Notes: generated by a model from the letters alone, not told the origin. Shown: positions 27,701 through 34,543, counted from the stretch's first letter. The stretch: 64,000 nt of DNA from Maniola hyperantus (GCF_902806685.2 NC_048556.1:1612001-1676000); one strand, 5' to 3'. A program made the numbers and translations.

Positions 27701-29386
27701 CACCAGAATATTTTTTAAGATCTTGTTGATTGGATGGCTTCTAGTTACTCTACTATACTACGCTTACCTTACTCTGCAAAGTTTTGCCTTTACTCTTCAA
27801 GAGCATAGCGATTTTCTGCTGGTCTAATATGACTTCGTACTCTACTACACAATGCCTCGTTACAATGATATACAGTCTTCTGAAATGAAAGAATAGTAGA
27901 TGGTGAGACTTACCTGTAACCGCCTATCGTCCTCTTTGGCGTGCTGGCCCAAATGCGGTTGACAAAGCTCCGCGTCTCTCTTCTGCAAGCATACGAATAC
28001 TTAACATCTATTTCATTGATATAAAAAACCAAAGATACACAGTTTTTTGTACATTAAAAAAAAGGTTAGGGCCTGTTAGTTATTAAAGTTAGTATAAAAT
28101 ATGAATGAAAACGTATACTTTTATTGCACAGAACAGGAAAGAAACAGAATTAGTGGCAGAGCAAGTCAGGGTAAGTAAAAAGTCACTGCATAGTGTTTTC
28201 TAAGCAACAACCGAAGCTATGCGTAATACTACTTACGTACGTATACGTACTTTAACTAGATATTTAGTACTAAATTCACTATTAATTTTCATGAGCTTCT
28301 TTAAAAGTTCTGAAAGTGTGGTTAAGAGCAATGCGCATATACTTAACTAAATAAATAAATATTATATTAGTAAGTTATGTACCTTCTTAATTACACTTTA
28401 AATTATCGCCGAAGCGATAGCAAAAATTTACTTCAGAATGTGCTTGTAGTAATAATATTATTGACTTAATTTTTCAAGAAACATCTTTGGTTCGCTAAGT
28501 CGTTGTTGCGTAGAACAAGTGTCTATCTTTTTGCTATCTAAAAGTGCAAGCACAAATAATTTAGATAGCCCATTTTTCCGTATTTTATGAAATAAGTAGA
28601 TATATGTCACAAAAATCCAACAGCGCCAGCGACAGTCGGTGAAGCGATGATTTAGTGATGAGAATTTTCACGTTATTATTATTCTTGTTCAAAACCCTGT
28701 GAGAAGTAAATAAAATGAAATGAAAAATGTAATAAAGCTTATCTCTCCCATAGAAATTTCTTCCAGCTTCCCTCGAAAACTACCTTATGATCCTTATTAA
28801 TTTAGAGCATCGGGCAACTGTGTATCTTGGTCATAGCATTATATCAATGGACCTACTAACTACACTACAAGACGTACGTTTCGGCGGGATGACTGCCTCG
28901 TTCATGCTGGTCGGTGGTCTTTTTTTTTATATTATAGACTAGCGCTTCGCTGCAATCAGACCTGGGTGGCTAGTGATGATGCAGCCTAAGATGGAGCGCG
29001 CTTGCCTAGAAGATGCCTATTCACTCTTGTCTTGAAGGTACCCATATTATAATGGGAGGGGAAAACTGATGCTGGAAGGGTGTTCCAAACCTTAGCGGTT
29101 CGAATTAGAAATGAGGAGGCAAATCGCTTGGTACGTATTGGTGGAATTTCGACTACGTACGGGTGCAGACCTTGGCGATGCCTTGCGGTACGATAGTAGA
29201 AAGGTCTTACCTGTGTCCGCCTGTCGTCGTCCCTGGCGCGCTGCTCGGCTTGCCGCTTGCGCCGCTCCTCGTCTCGCTTCTCGCGTTGCGCTTGCGCAGC
29301 CGCCGCGTGTGCTCTGAGCTCGTCTAGTCGCTTTCTTTGTTCAGCTTCGCGCCGCTCGCGCGCCAGTCTCGCTCGGTCTAGGGCTT
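2170..29386 (-). CDS. ens: Ensconsin/MAP7-like microtubule-associated protein, partial gene (5 exons seen)
   Basis: Minus-strand gene assembled from exons 29386-29211, 27982-27914, 13158-12956, 6046-5952 and about 2352-2170. All seen junctions are AG/GT and the phases agree (2 nt of a codon at the first acceptor, then 0, 0, 2, 1). The product starts in a Arg/Glu/Ala-rich helix like the MAP7 N-terminal coiled coil (RLARERREAEQRKRLDELRA), continues with VEERKRAIWEA and the family hallmark FAFGSSTPRLLEPVDSAG, then ASTTNVMFASAPLTRRAS and RRRTDLVPTLPAPR / GRAYSMTRLDRLAPRP. Family knowledge: ensconsin/MAP7 binds microtubules through this coiled coil and recruits and activates kinesin-1 in the cytoplasm. 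About 240 residues are recovered. The N-terminal exon(s) upstream of 29386 and the C-terminal exons are missing and may be outside the window. The introns are filled with transposable elements. Confidence 0.88.
2408..2535 (-). mobile_element. LINE/SINE 3' tail with (GATTT)n
   Basis: The plus strand shows TCAAA repeated about six times (2409-2441) and then sequence ending TGGCGGATTGTAGC on the complement. Read on the minus strand it is AATAAATGATTTGATTT, a retroposon 3' tail. Confidence 0.5.
3038..3350 (+). mobile_element. SINE-1 (tRNA-derived)
   Basis: Starts CTCCCTGGCGCAGTGG (box A) with box B GAGTTCGATTCC near 3087, then the family body (GCTTCGGCCGTGGC) and an A-rich end after TTGTATCTGAAT. 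Other copies: 10138, 15963, 18280, 33955, 50538, 57631. Confidence 0.8.
3354..3525. mobile_element. Tc1/mariner-like MITE, right end degraded
   Basis: Left end TACAGTACGCGGCAGAAAG; same internal sequence as 49107-49287; right terminal bases lost. It directly follows the SINE-1 A-run. Confidence 0.7.
3569..3734 (+). mobile_element. SINE-2 (tRNA-like)
   Basis: GCCTCAATAGCTCAACCGG (box A region), GACGGTTCAAACCCC (box B), body GCACTATTGTCGTACC, and an A-run at 3725-3734. Other copies: 22468, 31205, 43121, 48366, 50302. Confidence 0.75.
3975..4195 (+). repeat. Rep-C interspersed repeat
   Basis: ACTAGCTTATGCCCGCGACT to GATCAGCCAGTCAGTCAG. Very frequent here: also 4764-4860, 23305-23515, 32872-33090, 35609-35990, 40352-40597 (-), 44700-44895, 45550-45850 (interrupted), 50437-51005 (interrupted). 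A diverged relative lies at 25094-25440. Confidence 0.65.
4971..5191. mobile_element. GC-rich foldback MITE
   Basis: Arms of about 70 bp start AAGGTATGATTCC and end with its complement. They include GCAGCAGTGCTGCCGC and CTGTCGCGGCACTACT. Flanked by the direct repeat TATATTA (4964-4970 and 5192-5198). Confidence 0.75.
5207..5951. other. Ensconsin intron, no feature identified
   Basis: AT-rich. The other blank ensconsin intron stretches are 2541-3037, 4200-4760, 6047-6807, 7501-7883 (holds an 81-codon plus frame with no known motif), 10976-11574, 11769-12480 and 13159-13643. Confidence 0.4.
5952..6046 (-). CDS. ens: ensconsin exon D
   Basis: 95-nt exon: 1 nt completes the Arg codon left by exon C, then 31 codons and 1 nt. 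Acceptor ATGAATTTCAG, donor AAAG|GTACTT. It encodes ASTTNVMFASAPLTRRAS and then a Ser/Asp-rich end (SSDTDNK), which follows the FAFGSSTP block in ensconsins. The plus-strand frame across it (5852-6097) is a shadow. Confidence 0.85.
6252..6290 (+). repeat. Long A-run
   Basis: About 27 consecutive A after AATAAATAAAGAAAA; looks like the tail of an unidentified retroposon. Confidence 0.6.
6808..7074. mobile_element. Rep-A TIR element
   Basis: Same family as 1106-1393 in opposite order, ending CAGAATCGGTACCATTA. Confidence 0.6.
7171..7500 (-). mobile_element. SINE-3 (tRNA-derived, GATGAT tail)
   Basis: Minus copy: ATCATCATCATC tail at left, body with CACGATGTCTTCC, and head GCCCGGGATCGAACCCC at 7427-7443. 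Others: 13644, 46117, 49770 and partial copies at 41938, 43862, 52437, 59577. Confidence 0.8.
7884..9247. repeat. Cluster of Rep-B copies
   Basis: At least four pieces in mixed orientation (7884-8332, 8333-8470, 8530-8800, 8905-9247). Rep-B ends are GGGTTCCGTACCTCAAAA and ACCGGCCAAGTGCGAGTC. It is about 450 bp when complete and its class is unknown to me. Confidence 0.65.
9698..9885 (+). repeat. Rep-E interspersed repeat
   Basis: AGCTGCCCCGGCGAACTTCG to AGCGATTCATTTTTATATAT. Also 20506-20705, 30513-30712 (-), 35045-35250 (-), 63150-63212 (partial). Confidence 0.65.
10138..10333 (+). mobile_element. SINE-1, 3' part only
   Basis: Begins in the body at GGCAAAGCCGTGCCGCC and ends in AATAAATAAATAAAA. 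The tRNA-like head is missing. Confidence 0.75.
11575..11768. mobile_element. Rep-F hairpin element, smaller copy
   Basis: ATAAATCCGGCTGTACTCAC, then TAGTCGACGTAAGCCCGACT, and the inverted TAGTCGGGCTTACGCCGACT. Ends with the shared TATAATGGAAATCACTCACG and TTTAAACGCTAAAA. A fragment is also at 19030-19095. Confidence 0.6.
12481..12775. mobile_element. TIR element, about 290 bp
   Basis: Left end TTACGCGCTGCATCCGATCC and right end the complement of TTACGCACTCATCCGATCC. A second inner copy of the motif starts at 12538. Confidence 0.6.
12956..13158 (-). CDS. ens: ensconsin exon C (FAFGSSTP core)
   Basis: 203-nt exon (67 codons plus 2 nt), acceptor CAATCTTTACAG and donor CAG|GTATGG. It begins VEERKRAIWEA and ends with FAFGSSTPRLLEPVDSAG followed by FFWAAR, the most family-specific stretch seen in the window. 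GC content is much higher than in the surrounding intron. Open frames of the same DNA on the plus strand (12944-13171) and in another minus frame (12935-13135) are shadows. Confidence 0.9.
13644..13960 (+). mobile_element. SINE-3, full length
   Basis: GCTGTGATAGCCCAGTGG (box A), GGGGTTCGATCCCGGGC (box B), body, and ending in GATGATGATGATGATG. The tail is part of an 85-bp tandem duplication. Confidence 0.8.
13943..14112 (+). repeat. 85-bp tandem duplication
   Basis: Two essentially identical units offset by 85 bp (GAGTTTAATTAAACTACAAA at 13958 and again at 14043, each followed by the same bases through TTCTATGATGGCTA). It includes the GATGAT tail of the SINE-3. Confidence 0.9.
14113..14542. 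other. Ensconsin intron, no feature identified
   Basis: Similarly blank: 15051-15299, 16561-16917, 17176-17527, 17996-18279, 18620-19010, 21400-21720, 25680-25930, 26534-26796, 27685-27913 and 27983-28920. Confidence 0.4.
14543..15050 (+). repeat. Rep-B, near full length
   Basis: TTAGGGTTCCGTACCTCAAA at left, ACTCGCACTTGGCCGGTTTT at right; shared middle TGAAATTTGGCAGGTAGGTA and AGTGGGGTATCATATGAAAG. Confidence 0.7.
15300..15428 (+). mobile_element. Retroposon 3' tails with (ATTT)n
   Basis: ACTCAAGTTATTTGAAATAA followed by TTATTTATTTATTTA. A similar tail is at 26440-26533 and a further ATTT run at 23185-23207. Confidence 0.45.
15465..15753. mobile_element. Rep-F hairpin element, long arms
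   Basis: Arms of roughly 100 bp: ATACTATCTGTCCCGGCTTT, then GTTTCGAACCCATACGGGGT and CCTTTTTCAAGGGAGTC, mirrored after a GC-rich loop (15570-15625). Very high arm identity suggests a young copy or a hairpin-prone stretch. Confidence 0.7.
15963..16262 (+). mobile_element. SINE-1 lacking box B
   Basis: The head has box A (CCTGGCGCAGTGGTGAGCGC) but jumps from GTGGTCTT to GGAATTTTATAA, so the segment with GGTTCGATTCC is deleted. The rest is complete to the poly-A. Confidence 0.8.
16263..16560 (+). mobile_element. LINE 3' end (ORF2 C-terminus), 5' truncated
   Basis: Encodes FHPYVVDIPSTRTKRFASSF, then MAKVWNTLPRYVLP and FKTSVHRHLLGKRVPF with a stop. This is the C-terminal pattern of a common lepidopteran non-LTR element. 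It follows directly on the poly-A of the SINE-1 at 15963. Confidence 0.75.
17528..17995. mobile_element. RTE-type LINE 3' end with inverted 5' segment
   Basis: 17829-17995 on the plus strand encodes the RTE C-terminus (SVGRPSTRWTDIRQVSGSRW, then AAQDRGMWKSLQEA) and ends in a GATGAT tail. 17822-17528 on the minus strand encodes the part that should precede it (CLKIKVIEQCVLPV at one end, CWGPKVLEWRLRS at the other). The two meet head to head, the shape left by twin priming. Frameshifts show it is dead. Confidence 0.75.
18280..18619 (-). mobile_element. SINE-1, full length
   Basis: Minus-strand copy with T-run at 18281-18290 and tRNA-like head near 18540-18610 (complement of GGTTCGATTCCTGGCAGG). 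Open frames on both strands here are SINE-internal. Confidence 0.85.
19440..20166. repeat. Two inverted Rep-D copies
   Basis: Forward copy 19440-19945 (with nested MITE) meets a reverse copy 19946-20166 at the shared TTTCGCATTTATAATATTAG end. Rep-D begins CTAGCTGATGCCCGCGACTT. Class unknown to me; common in Lepidoptera. Confidence 0.65.
19568..19777. mobile_element. TIR MITE nested in Rep-D
   Basis: 210 bp with ends AGTTCTTGCATTTCACGAAG and AGTTCTTGCAATTCACGAAG (complement). It interrupts the Rep-D copy 19440-19945. Confidence 0.7.
20412..20817. mobile_element. hAT-like element with nested Rep-E
   Basis: Starts CAGTGTTTCCCAAAC and ends GGGAAACGCTG, a hAT-like terminal pattern. GCCTAATAG occurs at 20400-20408 and 20818-20826. 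A Rep-E copy (20506-20705) sits inside. Confidence 0.6.
20948..21396 (-). mobile_element. LINE 3' end with coding remnant
   Basis: Minus-strand frame ends KVFIKRKLIEKSYYKGLF, the typical C-terminus of a non-LTR ORF2, followed by a 3' region shared with 39947-40262 (same strand) and with pieces at 37218-37290, 51290-51345 and 54545-54640. Confidence 0.6.
21722..21782 (+). repeat. (AAATA)n-like microsatellite
   Basis: Imperfect ATAAA/ATAAAA repeats over 60 bp before CCTTTATTATTCC. Confidence 0.75.
21835..22185 (+). repeat. Rep-D copies, one complete and one partial
   Basis: CTAGTTGATGCCCGCGACTT at 21838 to TTTATAATATTAGTATGGAC; a second partial copy starts at 22047. Confidence 0.65.
22188..22300. 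mobile_element. Rep-G partial copy
   Basis: The GC-rich centre (GCACCGGGGGCTGTGCGGGT) and one end (ATCTCGACCTGTGTCATACT) are present. Confidence 0.55.
22468..22652 (-). mobile_element. SINE-2
   Basis: Minus-strand copy with T-run at 22469 and head complement GGTTTTGAACCGTCGACC. Confidence 0.75.
22663..22810. mobile_element. Near-perfect palindromic MITE
   Basis: 148 bp. The arms start ACCCTCTAACAAATAAACCT and run about 60 bp through ACTCTGTTTTGTCTTT with one or two mismatches. Confidence 0.75.
22815..22973. mobile_element. Rep-G GC-rich TIR MITE, full
   Basis: Ends TATAGTACGCGACAGGTCGA and the complement; GC-rich centre with CACCGGGTTAGCGCGGG. Other full copies 27194-27593 (with insert) and 54095-54241. 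Confidence 0.7.
22986..23167 (+). mobile_element. Rep-H CCAAT-palindrome MITE
   Basis: About 180 bp containing CTGATTGGCTGAATTTGTGC and TAACCAATCAGAGATGATTG, an imperfect large palindrome. Copies also at 26126 (-), 34087, 34312, 38155 (-), 43355. Confidence 0.7.
23907..24051 (+). mobile_element. hAT-type MITE (CAGTGGCGTGCA family)
   Basis: 145 bp, ends CAGTGGCGTGCA and TGCACGCCACTG, flanked by the perfect 8-bp repeat AATCCCGG (23899-23906 and 24052-24059). The host is a Rep-D copy. 8-bp duplications and CAG/CTG ends fit the hAT superfamily. Confidence 0.85.
24451..25015. mobile_element. TIR element, about 565 bp
   Basis: Ends GGGCCGGTTGTTTCAA and TTGAAACAACCGGCCC; inner copies of CGTTCGTTA near both ends. 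Flanks share only ATA. No transposase frame. Confidence 0.65.
25016..25092. mobile_element. Rep-G partial copy
   Basis: CCGCGCTAACCCGGTGCGGG and ATCTCGACATGTCGCGTA; joins directly onto the TIR element 24451-25015. Confidence 0.55.
25928..26084. repeat. Inverted repeat
   Basis: GTACAACCCGTCGGAAATAT at 25938 and its complement at 26058-26081, separated by about 95 bp. The open frame across it on the minus strand (25740-26045) shows no known motif. Confidence 0.55.
26126..26290 (-). mobile_element. Rep-H MITE
   Basis: Minus-orientation copy, almost identical to 22986-23167. Confidence 0.7.
26797..27684. mobile_element. Long TIR element with nested elements
   Basis: Ends CAGGGCGGGTTCAAGG and the complement of CAGGGCCGGCTTAAGC, both followed by a GCACCCGG/GCGC-rich stretch. 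Inside are three degenerate repeats of about 115 bp (GATTTGATTTCGGG... at 26889, 27005, 27115) and a nested Rep-G. Confidence 0.55.
27194..27593. mobile_element. Rep-G MITE interrupted by a 250-bp GC-rich insert
   Basis: Rep-G ends TATAGTGCGCGACAGGTCGA and complement. At 27304-27552 it is interrupted by a GCCGGCGG-rich segment whose ends are GGTGGCTC and GAGCCACC. Confidence 0.65.
27914..27982 (-). CDS. ens: ensconsin candidate cassette exon B (duplicate of exon A end)
   Basis: 69-nt, 23-codon, phase 0/0 exon with acceptor ATGCTTGCAG and donor CAG|GTAAGT. It aligns without gaps to the last 69 nt of exon A: by hand 47/69 nt and 11/23 residues match, with both ends (KRD at the start, DDRR-Q at the end) conserved and the centre diverged (includes Pro, Cys and two His). 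Removing it keeps the frame, because exon A also ends in phase 0 and exon C starts in phase 0. It may be an alternative cassette or a decaying duplicate exon. Transcript data are needed to tell. Confidence 0.6.
28921..29203 (-). mobile_element. LINE 3' end abutting ensconsin exon A donor
   Basis: Minus-strand coding remnant YYRTARHRQGLHPYVVEIPP, then FASSFLIRTAKVWNTLPASV and HLLGKRAPS, same family as 16263-16560, with a T-rich (poly-A on minus) end at 28921. It begins within about 8 nt of the exon A splice donor and is in the same orientation as ensconsin. Confidence 0.75.
29211..29386 (-). CDS. ens: ensconsin exon A (MAP7 coiled coil)
   Basis: 176-nt exon: 2 nt completing a codon, then 58 codons. 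The acceptor is TCTCTATCTCCACAG and the donor CAG|GTAAGA. It encodes an uninterrupted charged helix (LARERREAEQRKRLDELRA, then REKRDEERRKRQAEQRARD) typical of the microtubule-binding coiled coil of MAP7 proteins. The open frame runs on past the acceptor to 29438 and past the donor to 28986. I chose the splice sites over these ends because the leftward extension is LINE protein and the rightward extension lacks an ATG. Confidence 0.85.
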
Positions 29387-29459
29387 CTGTGGAGATAGAG
29401 ACACTGGTATTATTATCTTCTTCATAGAACTCGGACAATGTTCTTCGTATTCAGCTTAT

Positions 29460-29850
29460 TTTTGGGTTCCGTACCTCAAAAGGAAAAAAGGAACCCTTCT
29501 AGGATCACTTTGTTGTCTGTCTGTCTGTCGGTCTGTCAAGAAACCTACAGGGTACTTCCAGTTGACCTAGAATCATGAAATTTGGCAGGTAGGTAGGTCT
29601 TATAGCAGACATTCGGGGAAAAATCTGAAAACCGTGAATTTGTGGTTACATCACACACAAAAAATTTAAATTGTGGTCATAAAATAATAATTAGGATATA
29701 AAAGTTCTTCACTTGTGCATTCTAAAACAGATTTTTATTATTTTTATGCATCATAGTTTTTGAATTATCGTGCAAAATGTCGAAAAGATACGACTGTATT
29801 ACGGAACCCTCGTTGCGCGATTTTGACTCGCACTTGGCCGGTTTTTAAGT
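29460..29850 (+). repeat. Rep-B, near full length
   Basis: Lies about 75 bp upstream of ensconsin exon A in the intron; both ends recognisable. Confidence 0.7.
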
Positions 29851-30264
29851 ATTAGTAGGTATTACTTATACTTAAACATAAGTAATACTTAAAAATACCA
29901 ATCGAATGTTCGTATTTGTATGACGGCTACTTTGAAGAATCACGGATACGAATTACGAACCAAATACGAATGAGTGCACAATCACCCTAAGGCGAACAAT
30001 ATGACAAACATCGTCAGCCGTCAGCCAATGGCGTCGTAGCTCGTGATAAATAAACCAACACTATAAATAAATAATAGTTCATCGACTGCTCCAAAATTAA
30101 TCACGGACCATTTCAGCACTTTCACTTACATGCCAAGCTTCAATAAACTGTACGTCTTAAAGGCCTGGACATACGTGCGTGAGGCTAAGTCTGCGGCCCA
30201 GGTGGGAGCGGGTGCGATTTTATACTCTCGATACCGCTCGGCATGTCCGCGCGTCTTCCTACCA
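29851..30264. other. Upstream of ensconsin exon A, no feature identified
   Basis: Presumably intron of ensconsin or intergenic. The GC-rich stretch 30742-30985 has open frames on both strands that I cannot assign; it shares ATGGCGGTTTGCACA with 39792. 31341-31880 and 32180-32640 are also blank. Confidence 0.35.
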
Positions 30265-30990
30265 ATCCATACTATTATTATAAATGCGAAAGTGTGTCAG
30301 TGTGTCTGTCTGTCTATCTTTCTGCTAGTCTATCACGGCCCATCGGTTCAACCACCGAGTAGTATAAACGTCTGTGTGTTCAACCAATTTGGACGAAATT
30401 TGGCACAGAAGTAGCTTGCATCCCTGGGAAGGACATAGGCTACTTTTTATCATGGAAAATCGAAGAAATCTCACAGGATTTATAAAAACCTAAATCCCCC
30501 ATCTAGTCTCTATATATATATATATATATATAAAAATAATGAATCGCTAAATGTGTTGCTGATCGCAAATCTCGAGAGCAGCTGAACCGATATCGCTAAT
30601 TCTTTTTTAATAATATTCCTTGAAGTACGAGGATGGTTCTTACGGAGAGAAAAATTTAAAAAATTGAATCGACTGTTAGGCAGTACGAAGTTCGCCGGGG
30701 CAGCTAGTTTCTTATAAATATTAGGAGTTTAGAACAAACTATTAATATTTATAAGAAATTGTTCGCCCCGCGGGACACGCCCGCTTCCCCCTGGACCGCA
30801 GAATAAGGCTTGTGTGAGTGGTGTTCTGCAGAACGTGCAGCGTGCGGTCAGAGTGAACTAGGGTGAGGAAACTCTCGGTTTGGATCCTGAATCGACATCT
30901 GTCAAATATATTGCTAGGGGTGGAGGCTAGGGGTGAAGTCCAATCTGGAGTTGTGATATGGCGGTTTGCACAGATCATAGACTACGGGAC

Positions 30991-31150
30991 TAGCTATAAC
31001 AGGCACCCGAGGCACGCGCATAGTGCGGCTGCGTCTTGGGCGCTTACAAAATCGTATCAACGACAGCATCGCTTGATATAATCCCTTTCATAGAAATTCA
31101 TACAATTTCAGTAAAAAGCGCGTACTTCGGGCGCCTGTTATCTATAACTA
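30991..31150. mobile_element. TIR MITE, 160 bp
   Basis: TAGCTATAACAGGCACCCGA at left and the complement of TAGTTATAGATAACAGGCGC at right, both followed by GCGCG-type bases. Confidence 0.65.
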
Positions 31151-31204
31151 ATCCAGAGTCTAAGAATTAAATAGGATTTTTTCTTAACGTGCTGTTCAGT
31201 TCAA

Positions 31205-31340
31205 GCCTCAATAGCTCAACCGGTATAGGAGTGGACTGAAAACCGGAAGGTCGACGGTTCAAACCCCGCCCGTTGCACTATTGTCGTACCTGCTCCTAGC
31301 ACAAGCCTGACGCTTAGTTGGAGAGGAAAGTGGAGAAAAA
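31205..31340 (+). mobile_element. SINE-2, 3' truncated
   Basis: Head and body match 3569-3700; ends after TTGGAGAGGAAAG without the usual A-run. Confidence 0.7.
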
Positions 31341-33314
31341 GTGTCTCATCCTGATTTGAAATTTAAGTCGCGTGCCGCATCGCGCTTTGTTTATCCAAGC
31401 CCTTACGTCGTCCGATAGTTCACGCTTAATAAAATCTGTTCTACAGAACCGACCGAAACAAAACGCGTAATGACGATGACGTTGATTCAAAATCGTTTTA
31501 CCTGTAAATGGGGAGAAAGGATGACTTTTTGCTTGTTCTAGATACATTATAACTGCTTACTTAGTAGTTATTGAAAGTGCTCTTTAAAATAGAAATTCAG
31601 TACGTATTAAGTATATTAAATCATCAATTTAAGTTGATGACCAGCTAAATATTTGTTTAGAACGAAATAAGAAATGTATAGAAAGTGGTAAATAAAATAT
31701 CCGAGTATCCGAGACTGACGGACGGACGTACGGATAGAGGAGGCTTAGTAATAACTAGTAAGGGTCCCATTGGTACGGAACCCTAATAATGAAAACAAAT
31801 TATGGAGGAGACTCAAAGGCTGCGCCCCGAAATGCCGCTTTGCGTTTACTGGAATGCCCTGAACTGTACTGAACTAAAACTGGAATAAATAAATACAAAT
31901 AAATAAATCCTCATTTATTTGGGACCATAGCACCCCGTTCACGGTACAAAACACAACAAAATAGGTTTTTTGCATGGCTATAGTTAAAGACCTGGAGAGT
32001 GACATAGGCTACTTTTTATCCCGGGCAATGAAAGAGTTCCCACGAGATTTTTAAAAACCTAATTCCACGCGGACGAAGTCGCGGGCATCAGCTAGTAAAT
32101 AAATAAATATAAATAAATAGTCATTTATTTGGGACCATAGCGCACAGTTCACGGTACAAAACACAATAAAATAGTACGTGATATAGAGAAATATGTACTG
32201 AATGTATCCATTCACAAGGACATCTATCAATATTAGGGTGTTACCACAAAAAAAAAGAAATAATTAAAATAAACAGGCGTTTAACGTTTGTTTAACTGAC
32301 CGTAATTTCTAAAAAGGTTATCAACTTAAAAAAATTAATTTGCAAGCATAATAAAATTTTCTTTGATATTTCTGTTCAGAATGTTCTTTTGACAAACTTC
32401 TTTGAGCATTTCTTGGAGCACCTTCCAAACAAGTCAAGCACCGTTTCCAAGTGGCCGTAGCGGACGAACTGACCCAATTATTTACTAACACGTAGGCACG
32501 CCCACCGGCACGCCATATAAAATAGTTATAAAGGTCACTCAATAACATTGGTGTGCTACCTACGTCCTACTTAATATGCATAATGTTGTGAAGGTATTGA
32601 TAAATGCCTGTGTTTGAAACGATGAGATAATTATTAAAACTAGATGATGCTTGCGACTTCGTCCGCGTGGATTTAGGTTTTTTTTAAATTCCGTGGGAAC
32701 TCTTTATTTTCCGGGATAAAAAGTTCTTCTGCGGGATGTAAGCTAACTCTATACCAATTTTTATCAAAATCGGTTGAACTGTTGGGCTGTTAAAAGCTAG
32801 CAGACAGACAGACAGATAGTTCGCATTTATAATAATTATTAGTATGGATGATAAGATAATAGTTATTACTAGCTTATGCTCGCGACTTCGTCCACATGGA
32901 CTACACAAATTTCAAACTCTTACTTCACCCCCTTAGGGGTTAAATTTACAAAAATCCTTTCTTAGCGGATGCCTACGTCATAATAGCTATTTGCATGCTA
33001 AACAGCCCGATTCATCCAGTAGTTTGAGCTGTGCGTTGATAGATCAGTCAGTCAGTCAGCTAGTCGCCTTTTCCTTTTATATATTTCAATGTAATTACTT
33101 AAATATGATAGTATTCATACCTCCATGATTAAAGTTAAAAGTAATATCATTTTAACCCGAAGTAAATTAATTCCTGACTTGCGCAACCCATTGTGCTTTT
33201 ATTGACGGGCGAAGTTTAACGGTAACCGTAATGTAACTAACTGCCAGTTATGCAACTGGACATAATTAAGTAATCAAATTTTTACCAGCGATTTGTGCAG
33301 TTATACCATTAAAA

Positions 33315-33580
33315 ACCGGAAAAGTGCGAGTCAGACTCACGCTCCGAGAGTTCCGTACTAGTGGTATTTTTTTTTAGACGATAAATCAAAAACTATTGTG
33401 CATAATAATAAATAAAAATCTGTTTTAGAGTGTACAGGTAAACCCCTTTCATATGATACCCCACTTGGTATAGTAATCTTACTTCGAAAGTTGAAAATAC
33501 AATTATTTGTTCATGAACACATTTTAATTTTTTTTCGTGATGTAACCACAAATAATATGCAATAATTAAAAATCAAAAGT
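33315..33580 (-). repeat. Rep-B, partial
   Basis: AAAACCGGAAAAGTGCGAGT to the TGTAACCACAAA middle. Confidence 0.6.
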
Positions 33581-33954
33581 AAAAATTAATAAAACAATCA
33601 CGGAAGGAAATCTTGAAAATATAAGATTAAGTGATATCAAATAATAATAATTACTATTTAAATAAAATTGTACACATTAAACTGCATAAAATAATAATAA
33701 GTACAATTCTAAAGATGTCCCTGTTGTACACATTCACAATTTTTAAGCTAGACTACTTTTTGTGACTAGCTTTTGTATGCAACCATTATTCACTGTGGAG
33801 TTGAGCAAAAAACGCAATACACTTGCGGGAAAAGTTGGTCGTGTCGTGTGCCGGAGAAACTAGCCTTGATGCTGATTTTATCTGGGTATTAGTAATGACA
33901 TGGACATTATGTTGTGAATCTTGGTCCATCTCGCAGTCTGGCGGGAGGCTAAGC

Positions 33955-34543
33955 CGGTCCGCCAAGCGATTCAGGGTTCCGGTACGATGCCGTGTAGAAA
34001 CCAAAGGGGTATGGGTTTAATAAAAACTGCCATACCCCTTCCAGTTAGCCCGCTTCCATCTTAGATTGCATCATCGCTTACCACCAGCACCTCGATTGCG
34101 GGAAACCGGCATCAATCATTATTACAATCTCAATGGTTCTGATTGGCTGAATTTGTGCGATTCTAGTTGCAACAATGCATTGTAGCCAATAGTGAGCGAG
34201 CGTCAACCAATCAGAGGTGATTGCGATCGTGACATTGTAGCTGTCAAACAACCGCGGTAGGGCCACAGGTTAGCCCGCATCCCTCTTAGATTGCATTATC
34301 GCTTACCACCAGCACCTCGATTGCGGGAAACCTGTATCAATCATTATTACAATCTCAATGGTTCTGATTGGCTGAATTTGTGTGATTCTTGTTGCAACAA
34401 TGCATTGTAGCCAATAGTAAGCGAGCGTCAACCAATCAGAGGTGATTGCGATCGTGACTTTGTAGCTGTCATTCTCCCGAAATCGCGCAGCTGCTAGCTG
34501 GTGAGATTGCAGTCAAGGGCTAACTTGTATCTGAATAAAAAAA
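33955..34543 (+). mobile_element. SINE-1 rearranged around two Rep-H copies
   Basis: SINE-1 body from 33960, split at CTTACCACCAG by Rep-H (34087-34267). The SINE segment TAGCCCGC to CACCAG is then repeated (34268-34311) and followed by a second Rep-H (34312-34492). The SINE 3' end resumes at 34495 to the A-run at 34543. Confidence 0.7.

Noticed and set aside
28986..29438. A single 150-codon minus-strand gene
   Set aside because: It is ensconsin exon A plus LINE protein on one side and intron on the other; the real exon is bounded by splice sites.
30742..30978. 78-codon minus frame as a gene
   Set aside because: No motif, open frames on both strands, flanked by repeats; more likely transposon debris, though unassigned.
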